The notes beneath the pieces were generated by a model, which was not told the origin of the DNA, did no database searches, and saw nothing but the letters and a program-made list of their open reading frames with translations. This document shows positions 27,831-38,500 of a DNA stretch of 64,000 nt, piece after piece (within the stretch, counting starts at the first letter, position 1; each line of letters begins with the position of its first letter). The position numbers were made by a program, and so were the translations under genes. The stretch spans positions 77,667,987 through 77,731,986 of the forward strand of contig NC_090942.1 of NCBI RefSeq assembly GCF_040807025.1, given 5' to 3'. The DNA is from Struthio camelus. Its lineage: Eukaryota > Chordata > Aves > Struthioniformes > Struthionidae.

Positions 27831-27942
27831 CGCCGCAGGAGGGGCCGCCTCGCCCCCCCCACTTCCGGCCGCTCCCTAGCAACGGCGACGCGGCTGGGGG
27901 CGGGACTTCCGGAGGAGGGCGGGGCCTCTGTTGCTAGGGAGC

Positions 27943-28114
27943 TGCGCCAGCTCCGCCCCCTCGCCGAGGACCCGCCCCCGGCACCCGCCCCTTCGCTGCG
28001 TCCCCCGGCGCCCTCCGGGCGAGGGCGGCCGGACTCGGCCCCTGTGGGCGGCGCGCGCGGACGGAGCCGGCTTGGGAGAGCCCGGTTCCCCCGACGGCCA
28101 ACAGTTCAGCCAAC
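27943..28114 (+). ncRNA. Possible first exon of a divergent transcript
   Basis: On the plus strand a strong donor, AGCCAAC|GTGAGTCC, lies about 170 bp from the shared TTLL1 promoter elements. No ATG-initiated frame of known family spans it. It could start a divergent non-coding RNA. No second exon could be assigned. Confidence 0.25.
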
Positions 28115-31100
28115 GTGAGTCCGTGGTGCCGAAGGTCTCCCGCGCTGCCCGGTGACCAGCTGCTCCCTCGTCTCCCCACCGCCCTGGCTTCGCATAGCCG
28201 CTTGTCCAGGCACTGAGAGACCCGGGCAGGGGGACTGCGATAAAACTAACCATGTTTTATGGATGAGTCGCCATCAGGATGCGTTTCCCAATTTGCTCAG
28301 GATGAGGCCGCGCAGACCCTGGCTCCAGCACAGGAAGAGCGGCGGGAGAAGGAGCAGCAGGGCACAGGCGGCAAGGAGAGGGGCTGCACCGGGGGCGAGC
28401 GCCGGAGGTCTGGTGTGGCCCTGAAAGCGACCTGCCTCTCCCCTCAGGGCAGCTGCTGCTGTGCCTCTGCTGGGTGCTGCGGGCCTGGTCCCGCAGGCTC
28501 CTTGTGTGGACGGCGAGGGCCCCAGCAGCCTTCACGCAACCTTCACGCTCCCGAGCTTGGCTGCGCCTGGCACCATTTTGAATTTCGGCCTGCGTGGGCC
28601 GGGCCTGCGCCATGTTCAGCGCAGGAGAATGTCTCTTGCTGTCTCTAACGAACACCTGACCGGACGTAACCTGAGATCTGCAGGGGCTCAGAGCGTGACA
28701 AAACACGCATGCGTTTCTGCAGAGTACATAACAAGCCAGGGTTATTCCAGTACCAAAACGCCAGCCCCTGTGCCAATGCGTAAGGTGTCAGAGGTTCTTC
28801 ATAACACACGTATAGGAATGTCTTTTTCCTAATTACATTGTTCTGAAGAAGTGTGTGAACACTTTCCTGAAATGACAACAACTATAATTTTCAGTGAAAA
28901 TTGGGAGAGAAAAAATAGTACCTAAAAAGTTACAACATTAGTGCCTGCGTAAAGAAGCCTGGTTTACGCATACTAAAATTCTCCCAAGATAAGTGATTAT
29001 ATTAAGACACCAGACAGTCTGAGGATTACTGAGATACTGTGATATGGTTGATACAAAACATTAAGATATTTCATAGAGGACTGTAAAGATTTGAAGACTA
29101 CCAGAGGGAAAAATATAGGTAAAATGAATGATTAATTCTGTAAGACAAATGATTCTGTTACAAAGTAGAACCATCAGACAGTAGCCGAAATAAGGCAACT
29201 GTTTGCAATGTGGTGGCATACAACACAAAACTCTGTTACTGATTTATAAATGCCTAATTCCCCAAGTAATCTGAATATAATACATATATTTTATGAAATA
29301 CCCTGTGATCCTATGGTAATAGGCTCAGACTCAAGGATGCAACTACCAAGAAACAGTTCAATGTAATAATTCATATAACTGGAACAAACTATTAAATATT
29401 TCCTCGTTTAACTACAAAAGCAGCTACGAAACACAGTATATCTTCCTTGGGTCACGTGCAGTGGAAATTTCCTAACACCACATTATCTCTGGCAACAGAA
29501 CAGAAGCATGGAGCAGCCTTCACAGCTCTCTTCAAAGTAAGAAAACATATCTACTATGACAGCTGACAGTCAGAAAAGTGAACCTGAGTCTGCTACGTCA
29601 GTAGCAATCCTTTTTTGTCCTGGCCTCCGTCATGCGTCAGGGGAAAGTTAAAATATTATCACCTTTTTAAAAATTATTATACAATACAGTAAGGACACGA
29701 AAAGGTATCTTCATGTGGCAGTCTGTAAGTTTAATTTAGCAGTCCAGGCCTTAATCAAAGTTACAGTTGCATGCTATAAAAATCCGATGTTCTGCAGTCT
29801 CTGAAAATTACACTGACAGTATTAGATCACACCTAAAAGCTAATAAGCGATGCTCTCATTTTTAATATTATATGTGCTTCCATTTTGTAACATTCTAGTT
29901 CTAACAAGGGCCTGTTTTGTTTTGACAGAACTCTTAGGGAAGTCACAGAGAATCTGAGAACAGCTCAATAATACTTACTATTATTCTATCAGGAAGTCCT
30001 GTAGCAGCATCAGTGTGGTATCTTTGTGGCACGGATCAATCCTACAATGATATTTGCATATTTTAAGCATGAGTCAGCTCACTGACAGAAGCAGGACTAC
30101 CTATATGTTTAAAATTAACCATAGTTTCAGGTGGGAGACCATGAGTTATTTGAAACAAAAGGCATACAAAGATTAAAATACCAGAAATGATAAAGAGGAC
30201 AAAATCTTGATGTTATTAACAAGAGGAGATATTACTGAGGTTCATTTCCCTGTTACTACCTTTGTACCTTCAAGGCAATTTTCATCTAGCATATTGCATG
30301 TATGCTATAGACATATCCACGCTCCTCACAACACAGTCCTCAGTATCAGTTTGAAGGCAAGCATTATGACGTTTGCTTTATAAATGAGTAAGCCTGACTT
30401 ACAGAAGTTAGAAGAAGATGGAAAGACATCCATTTTACAGAGAGGATTATTACGCCTAGTGCAAGAAGAAGCGGCTTGCATAACATATATCCAAGCACTT
30501 TTTACGTGAAAAATCTTAGCCATGCACGTTTATGAACATCCAAGTTTCAGGCATAATTTGCTAGCCGCGCCGCTGCGCTGCCTCCCCTGCTGTTTACCTT
30601 CGCTAACACAGATGATATCATATTATAAACAGAGGGCAAAGTCCGCTCCCAAGCCCTGCCCGATAAAGCCCCCTGTTTGACAGGACAATAAAGCGTGGAG
30701 CAATAGTTGTCCAGGTCTTTACAGCTCTTCTGAAGTAAACCCTGCTCTCCAGTGATGGGGTGATACCGACTGACTCCTTCACCCTACAGCTATCAACACA
30801 TACACACAAGAAACACGCTCCAAGTGCCACGGCCTTACTAAACCTTTCGGGCAAGAGGTCAGCGGGGTTTCGGGAACTGCCTCCCTTTAACCCTTTAACC
30901 TGCGCACTTCCCAGCCAAGGGGCCGGCTGCGCTGCCGGCGCTTTTCCAGCTTTCTGGCCGCACCTTTTCCGCAGTCGCCGCCAGCCAAGCTGGGGCGGTG
31001 GATGCACCTCACGCCTTTCCGCCGAGCCAAACGGGCAGCCGCAGAGGTCGTCGGAGGCGAGCCTGTCCCTCCCCGTTCAACAGCGGACAATCCCGTGACA

Positions 31101-31230
31101 AGTGGAAATTAAGAAAGGCCCAGGGAAGCCCGAGTGCGGCTCACCACACGGAAAGCGACATCGCAGCATGGAGGCAGGGAAGAGGGGCCACCCGCCCCCG
31201 CTGTGCTCCTCCTCGGCCGCTGGGAGATCC
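28115..31230. other. Intergenic region between TTLL1 and BIK promoters
   Basis: CpG-rich at the left end (to about 28.6 kb) and again from about 30.9 kb, AT-rich between. A 10-bp palindrome ACGCATGCGT lies near 28,705. No coding exon is recognised. Confidence 0.6.
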
Positions 31231-31234
31231 CCCG

Positions 31235-31970
31235 GCCCTAACGGCCACGGCTCCCCCCCACTCCAAGGACCCCACAGCGCCTCCCCCCCCCCAGCCCTAA
31301 CGGCCGCAAAGGCCACGGCTCTCCCCAAGTCCAACGACCCCAACGGCCACGGCGCCCCCCTCCCCGCCCCAACGGTCACAGCACCTCCCCCCCCCAGCCC
31401 TAACGGCCCCAAAGGCCACGGCTCTCCCCAAATCCAACGACCCCAACGGCCACGGCGCCCCCCTCCCCGCCCCAACGGTCACAGCACCTCCCCCCCCCAG
31501 CCCTAACGGCCCCAAAGGCCACGGCTCTCCCCAAATCCAACGACCCCAACGGCCACGGCGCCCCCCTCCCCGCCCCAACGGTCACAGCACCTCCCCCCCA
31601 GCCCTAACGGCCCCAAAGGCCACGGCTCTCCCCAAATCCAACGACCCCAACGGCCACGGCGCCCCCCTCCCCGCCCCAAAGGTGACAGTGCCCCCCCCCT
31701 CACCTCCGGCCCTAACGGCCCCAACGGTCACGGCCCGCCTCCCCCCCGCCACAACGGCCACGTCTCCCCCCCACTCCAACGGCCTCGACAGCCACGGCGC
31801 CCGCCCCAACGGTGACAGTGCCCCCCCCCACACCTCCGGCCCTAACGGCCCCAAGGGTCACAGCCCGCCTCCCCCCCCGCCACAACGGCCACGGCTCCCC
31901 CCTACTCCAACGGCCTCAACGGCCAGGGCGCCCGCCCCCCCGCCAGCCCTAACAGCCCCAACGGCCGCGG
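31235..31970. repeat. C-rich minisatellite upstream of BIK, packed with YAACGG motifs
   Basis: Tandem array. The marker GCTCTCCCCA recurs at 31318, 31421, 31524 and 31625, a 101-103 bp unit present about four times. It is followed by about two copies of a related 130 bp unit starting GGTGACAGTG at 31681 and 31811. Inside are shorter CCCCAACGGCCACGG-type blocks. By eye I count about 22 CAACGG/TAACGG hexamers, all on the plus strand. Because 103 is not a multiple of 3, the same peptide-like string appears in successive minus-strand frames; these are not genes. Confidence 0.9.
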
Positions 31971-31974
31971 CGCC

Positions 31975-32500
31975 CCCCACTCCCCCCCGGCGGAGCCCGC
32001 GGGGGTCAAGCGCGCCGGGGCGGCAGCACGTCGGGCGGGGGCGGGGGCTGGCCGAGCTGGCGGCGGCAGCGGCGGGGAAAGCCCGCGCGCGGCGCGGCGG
32101 GGCGGGGCGGGGAGGAGCGGGGCGGCGCGGCGGGGCGGAGCGGGGCGGCGGGCGGACAATAGGGGCAGTCTGCGAGTGACGCCGCGGTGAGTGGCCGGCG
32201 TTGGGGGTGCGGTGCGGTGCGGGCCGGGGCGGGGGGGGGGGGGCGCGGGCGCCGAGCGGAGCTGAGGTGAGCAGCGCGCAGGGGCGCCGGGCGGAGGAGG
32301 AGGAGGAGGAGGGGGTGATCCCGGTTCCCCCCCCCCCACCCCACCCCCCGGCGGGGAGGGGGTGATCCCGGCCCTCGGCAGGGTTTGGCGGCGGCGGCGG
32401 CAGCACCTCGGGGCAGGGCGGCGGGCGCGGGCCGCGGCCGTTTGTCGGGGTTGCGCGGGGCCGGGTCCGTGGGTCCGTCCCGAGGATGCTGCGGGGACCG
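31975..32500 (+). promoter_or_regulatory. CpG island, probable BIK promoter
   Basis: Very GC-rich, with repeated GGGGCGG GC-boxes (about 32,090-32,150) just before the putative BIK exon 1 donor at 32187. No TATA box is evident. A 13-base G run lies near 32,231-32,243. Assignment to BIK rests on orientation, position and the lack of any other plus-strand gene nearby. Confidence 0.55.
32120..32186 (+). other. BIK: Putative BIK non-coding exon 1
   Basis: Sequence ends GACGCCGCG followed by a consensus donor GTGAGTGG at 32187, inside the CpG island. The first coding exon begins 9.1 kb downstream with a good acceptor and needs an upstream exon. The start coordinate is arbitrary and no ATG is present near the donor. 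Confidence 0.45.
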
Positions 32501-35500
32501 GCGTGGCTGGCACCCAGCTGAGATGCTCTAAGCAAATGAGGAGCTGAGGACGTGTACTTTCACTCTTAGCAAAGCAGGAAACAAGCCCTCAAAATAAGCC
32601 TCAAACATACAGCTTAAGGTACCGCCGACTGGCGTTTAAAAATACTCCCGAGTAACTCCTTTTTGTCTGCCCGTACGCGTTTACGGTGATGCTGCTCGAT
32701 GACAGGAACGGCGCGCAACAACCTCTGTAGCTATATAACCACGTGGGCCCCTATAACTATAATCCAGTCCCTCTTAGTAAGTAGCTTTTACAGTAGAGGC
32801 AAACGGCGTTCTTGGTAGAGGGAGCGCGACGGGGAGACTTGCTGCGTTTGTACCGTTTCCCAGGGAGCGGCTGCGCTGGCCTGCTGCGAGGGCCGACAGC
32901 AGTTCGGGACTAGGCAGGCTTACAGGTGTTAGCTTGCAAAATGAGTATTAGTCTAAGATGAGTCTGCTGCTTTGCACCTTGTCAGAAACGCTCCTTCTTA
33001 TAAAAACAAGGCAGAACGGTCTCCGCTGCCGTTTTCTCTCACAGATGCACATACGGAGTTTTTTTTTTGCATTAATGTTTTGTGGGTATGATTTTTTTTT
33101 TCACTGTTTAATGCACGTGGCTTGGCTGGGAGCTAAGACTGAATGTGACAGAGAAGAAAATCAGAGAATGTTTGTTCAAGGTATTTCATCTCTTCTTCCT
33201 TAGCTTTCAAAACACTACTGCTGCAGACATCCTCTCTCTCTCTATAGGGAAAATCTAAGAAAATTGCCTCCTTCACTTTGTCAGTAGGTGTCTGTGGTAG
33301 CTATCTTAACAGATTTTTCTATCAGTAGGTCATTGACCATAAAACCACTTAAAGAGGACTGAAAAAAAGACTTAACTGTACTCAGCTCATGCAGGTTAAC
33401 AGTCTGCTAGCTGAAGCAATAGCTCGCCAGACTAGGATACCAGTTGTGAGCTTGAGCCTGCCATTACCCAAGTGAGCAGTAAAGCCACTCCTCATGCAGG
33501 AGCAGATCCAAAGCCAGTACGGATCTGAAATCAAACTGTGGGGCCAAACACTGAAATCAAAATGGATGTGATAAGGGCTGGGAATCTGCAAAAAGAAAAT
33601 GAGTTAAGAACGCACCGCTTTTGAAGAAATGCAGAGCTGTAGTTAATGGGGCAAGAGGCCAGCTGTGTGGAATACCTTCTTCCTCTGCTTTTCGCATTCC
33701 ATGTCTGATACATTTATCTATTTAATAAAACATACTATTTTTACTGTGTTGGTCACACTGTTTGCAAGATGTGTGGAATACAGTTTACCAATGGTAGCTT
33801 GGTAATTATAGTATATGAAAATACCACTAAAATACAGTACACGAAGTAGTATTTTAACTTCAAGTAACTTTATTGCAGTGTTTGTAACACCATTATCATC
33901 AGCATTTTACCAATCCAGGAAGCCTAGGTAAAACTGGGAAGAGTGTGGCATTTTAATTATTTAAACTGATGCGCAGAATAAAAAACACAGCACAAATAGT
34001 GAGATAACTTTAAATCTAAGAATTCTAATTTACATTGTACCTGCATATCAACAGTTTCTCTCATCTTCCCAGTCTGACAGTGGTAAGTGGGATCTCAGAG
34101 GAGGCTACAGGGGAGGACTACCAAAGGTCACAGAAGATGACCACAGCCCAATAAAGTATCCCTGTCAAATGGGACAGGATAGAAGTGTGCGGCAGCAATA
34201 CATGACACTATGTGCGTGCCATGCTGCACAGTGAGGCCAGGGACCAAGTGAGGGGAAAAAGGCAGCCCATAGCTCTCCCAAATACACCCCTTTTTTTTTT
34301 TTTTTAAAACATGAATAATGATGTTTAAATTAACTATATTATTCAGTCATTTGAAGCTAAGCATCTGCCTAAGTATTTTGACAGATTATGACCTGTGTGA
34401 TCAGCATCCTGTAGTACTGAATTTAATATCAAGGCATGAATTCAGTAATGTGCTTGGTAAAGATACCAGCAGGCTCACTGCAGGTACTTCACCCTTCAAG
34501 TGAATGGCAAAACAAGGTCTCTTAAGTACGTGAGAGATTTTTTTTTTTCAATTTGATTGAAAATATGTTAATAGTAGATTGAAGTATTCCAATTTTACTA
34601 TGGAATTGTATTTGTAAGTACAAGCAGTGTATGAACTTCTCTGACTACCAGTAGTAATTTTTCTGTTCTGCATCACTTATTTTAGTAGCTTTCAAAAATA
34701 CAAAACTAACCTACACGTTTTTAGAATAAATGTGACACAAAGAAAGATTTTTCCATAGCCTTATGGTCTATTTATGTATTACAGACCTATATACATTTTC
34801 CTACTTACTTTCCACAACTTGATCACGCAATTTAAGGAACAATTTTATTTAAAATCTTATTTATTATAAAAGAATCCTGACCTTTTGGTGAGACTGAGAA
34901 GTGCAAAGGGCAGAAGATGTTTTGAAAAGGAAATGTAAATGTTAGAGCAGAAGCTTTCTGACTTAATCTAAAACTTAACTCTTTGTGAACAATTAGAACA
35001 AAGACGACATCCGTAGGATACGTGGCGCTGTCACAAAACAAATATCTGAGCCTGGCGGAAAAAAAAAAAGGATTTTTTTTTTTAAACTGTTGATTTCAGT
35101 TTATATTTCTTTTCAATATTCTTAGTTCTTCCCATAACACTTGTTGGGAATTTAATATTTGTTTTTATTAAAAGCAGAACCTCCTCGTTTTTATAAATGT
35201 TTAGAAACCATTGGAATATACTTGTCAGCACTGAAGGAATCAGTAAACATTTCAAGGAAAATGACACTTTGCAAGATTTTTATCAACATGTATTTTTAAT
35301 GCGGACATTACTATTATGTCATTTTTAAGGAAGAAACCTTTCTTTTTGTTTGTTTTCTGTAGGTGTACAATAAATATCAGAGTCAGGATGGGAGCTCTCT
35401 AAGTGCTCTAATAGGCAACGTACAAATCCTGACAATGCGTAAAAATCTGCCCTCACTGATGACAGTGGAAGACTTGAGGCATCTGTTCCTGAAGTCCTGA

Positions 35501-38500
35501 CTCAGGATTTCAACCGTGGGCCCCTTAAATATTTTCAGTGGAGACTGAAATAAAAAAATACCTGTGCAAGCTCTGTATTTCAAAAGGTTTCCTCCGCTTA
35601 GTCTGCTGTGTGCACTGCTTTCACTGCAGTGGTTACAGGACTTGCTTAAGGAATACATTTTTTATTTTTAAATATAATCAAAACATTTCATTCCTATCCA
35701 GTTTTGGGGTAGGAGACCTTGTGTTAAACTTCCAGTGAAGAAATGTTCCGATACTGACTTACTGAATATAAAAATGTAAATGAAATCACATGTGAAAAAT
35801 ACATGGCGTATTTTTTTACATTTACAGAAGTACGCCTTTAATGGCTGTTTGAAGCAATATTAAGAGGTGTTTATGTGTAAACAGTGTCCAAGGTCATTGA
35901 AGTTAAGCTAATGGAGAACACAGTATGAGACAAAGAAGGAATTTAGCTTGGCTCCTTGACCTGATAGTGATTTAAGAGTTAATCCAGAAACCTAATCCAG
36001 AAGAATGAATAACGATTACTTAACCTCTCAGCTTTTTTGGAGAAACCGAAGTAGTTGATGGCTGCCTCAGAATGTTTTGCCAGAAACCGTCACGGGTGTC
36101 TCTACGGGCAGCCCGTGGGGATGAAGGTGCTACCTGCTGCGTCTTTGCTGCCCGTGGCCCAGGGCTTCTGCCTTGGAAGGCAGCGCCCGCAGGTGCTGGG
36201 CTCGGGGCCGCGGCGCCGGGTACGGGAGCACGGGACTCGCCGCCGTGCTTGGCCTGCCCGCTGCGCTCCTCAGCCGTTACTCTGGCAAAGAGGAGAGCCA
36301 ACAGCTGAGGGCAATAACTTCTTCAGCGGCTGCTGGTAATTCTGACAGGGGTCATAGAAAAGCCTAAAACTTAAAAAAAGAAAAAGCCTTGGGGTTTTAA
36401 AGAGTATACTATACTCCTCCTTGCCGTTTCACCCTGAGCGTCCAAAGTACCCGTTTTCCCGTAATGCTAACTAGTTCTTAATCTTCTGTCATCTTATCGA
36501 AGACCTTGTCCTTGTAAAATGGAATAGAGATTTATATTTGCAACAGGGAGGATGATGTCATGTTTTGGAAGAGTTGGCTATGGATTGAAGGCATATATGC
36601 AAACAACCAAGCCTCTATTTGTTTTTCATTTAAATTTTAGTTTGCATAGGCAGCTAGTAGAATCTGAAACAGTTTGAGATATGCTTTGATACCTCAGGGA
36701 TAAAGGGCAAGAGTCCTATTTGGTAATCTTTATTTACGTAATTAGGGCCTGGGAATTTTGAGCCCTAATATTGGAATGAGAGTATCAGTAGTAGTTTACT
36801 ACTTTCATAACTATCCTTAAAACACTCTAAGTTGCATATTGTAATTCTGAATAGTTTTACCGTGGGATAGCTGCATAAAACACATAAAATTGTATGCATA
36901 AGATATAAATTACACATTCATTATAAACATACACAGAATAAAATATATAGACATAATACATAAGCTACAGTTAACCCATGCAGCGCCTTCTACTGAAAGA
37001 TTGTTGTGAGTGCCTTCTTAAAAAACATTACCGCAGCAAATCTAATCAAACTGAATACAAGAAGATTTCAGGACCTATATTTTCTTCAACTCACCTGCCA
37101 GTACATTCGATTTAGTAACATATTCCTTTTTCAAGAAAAAGATTTTCTGTTCCCTTTTGCTAGGTGGAAAAAAGCACGAATAGAAAAAAATGACTATGCG
37201 AAGTAAAGAGTCGAAATACTCTTTCTACCAAAGATGCTTCATTATTCAGTCACAATTATGTTCATAAAGAGCCATAATTTCCATATCATCAGGCATTTAG
37301 AGGGCTGGATTTTTTAATTTGGAGTTAGGCCCCTATTCAGCACAGCATTAACTATGTTTAACTTGAAATACGTTATTCCTTCTGCTGAAGGCATTTCATC
37401 ATTAAAATTAAGCTTTTAGTTTGGCTAGTCAAAGCCTTAAAAAAAAAAAAACAAGTTTTTTGATCTGTATGCTAGTGTGGAAGTGTTCTCTATTCGTTTT
37501 ACAGGATCCTGCTTTCCTCTTTCTTGGATGTGTTGTGAGGATTAGATCTATGTTCGCTTGATATCTAAATGACAAGCTATTGCTCACGCGCACTTACAAC
37601 CTACTGGTTTCTGTAAACTAAAATCGGTTTGGCATTTCTTTGTGTGTAAATGAGAGAAAGAAGGAAGGCGTGAAACGGATGATGAGAAAGAAGATCATTA
37701 CATCCTGCTCTGGGGAGTCTAGGGAGCGTGCAGCTCCTCTTGCCCAACTCTGTATGGATACAGACTTGAGAAACCAAACAGGCCCGTATTAATGCAGCTT
37801 TCACGTATATGTTTATATACACCTATGCCTATTTTTACCCAGATTAAGGAGAAAAAAAAAATGAAAAAGCAGTAAAGGTCCTGAACTTGGCCCTTAGTTG
37901 CCAAGGAGGAAACTCTTAAGCTTTGCTTTGAAACTAACTTAGACACCTCTTGTACATCTTCAACGTAGTAGCCCTGTCAGACTGCCTTTGCCCCGACGCT
38001 GTCAGTTCTATAAAATACCATTATAAATACCCTCTTTGTCAGATCTTCCTTACGCTAACGTCGAGACAAATAGGTTGGCAAAAACAGCATAGCAGGCTGC
38101 AGCTGAATTCTGGACAGCATGAGCTAATAGCTATGACAGTTTCTTTTTTAGCCTGTGGGAGGAAGGTATTATCATAACAGGTGTGAGGTAGCATATGTTG
38201 CAGTTTGGGCTTTTGTCGTGGGATTGTATGGTTTGTTTACATGTCTGATTTCTGTAGTGCATTGACTTATTATAGGTCTTTTTCAGAACTCAGTTTTCAT
38301 CTCATACAGATATAGACGTTTCCATTGTGTGGCTCTCTGAATCTGAAACTCGCATCTATTCTAGAAATGAAGAGGAAAAAGAAAAAAGAAAATACCTTTT
38401 TTAGAGAAATTTTCACAATGTAAAGTCTAATTATACTTAGTATAAACTTGCAATAGACAGTTGACTTCTTATGCCCATTTTTGATACATTTTATCCACTG

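Larger units (their letters stand above)
27703..27870 (-). other. TTLL1: Probable TTLL1 non-coding exon 1 (5' UTR)
   Basis: Minus-strand sequence ends in CCGGCAG followed by the donor GTGAGAGC at 27702, and coding exon 1 starts with a matching acceptor 4.8 kb away. The left boundary, that is the transcription start, is not visible and 27870 is a guess just inside the ETS/RFX-like cluster. If this reading is right, the transcript begins with a GGC repeat and a short upstream ORF. Confidence 0.5.
27480..28550. promoter_or_regulatory. CpG island and promoter of TTLL1, possibly bidirectional
   Basis: Dense GC and CpG in an otherwise AT-rich region. It holds two minus-strand CCGGAAGT ETS sites (ACTTCCGG at 27861-27868 and 27905-27912 on plus). 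It also holds a 13-bp inverted repeat, GCTCCCTAGCAAC at 27871-27883 and its reverse complement at 27930-27942, whose AGCAAC half matches the RFX X-box half-site RGYAAC. RFX factors are known to drive ciliary genes, which fits TTLL1. A GTGAGT donor on the plus strand at 28115 suggests divergent transcription. Confidence 0.75.

Noticed and set aside
27482-27862. 126-codon minus-strand frame with polyglycine
   Set aside because: Spans the CCG repeat and the exon 1 donor; polyglycine comes from the repeat. Only the short upstream ORF is kept as a possibility.
31077-31854. Series of minus-strand frames with the same Gly/Trp/Pro-rich peptide
   Set aside because: Produced by the 103-bp minisatellite rotating through frames, not by coding selection.
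31858-32535. 225- and 203-codon minus-strand frames in the BIK CpG island
   Set aside because: Pro/Arg/Ala low complexity from CpG-island composition, no family match.
37320-37400. Possible ancient amniote interspersed repeat
   Set aside because: The short CCCTATTCAGCACAGCATTA-type string is suggestive but too short and diverged to name without a repeat library.
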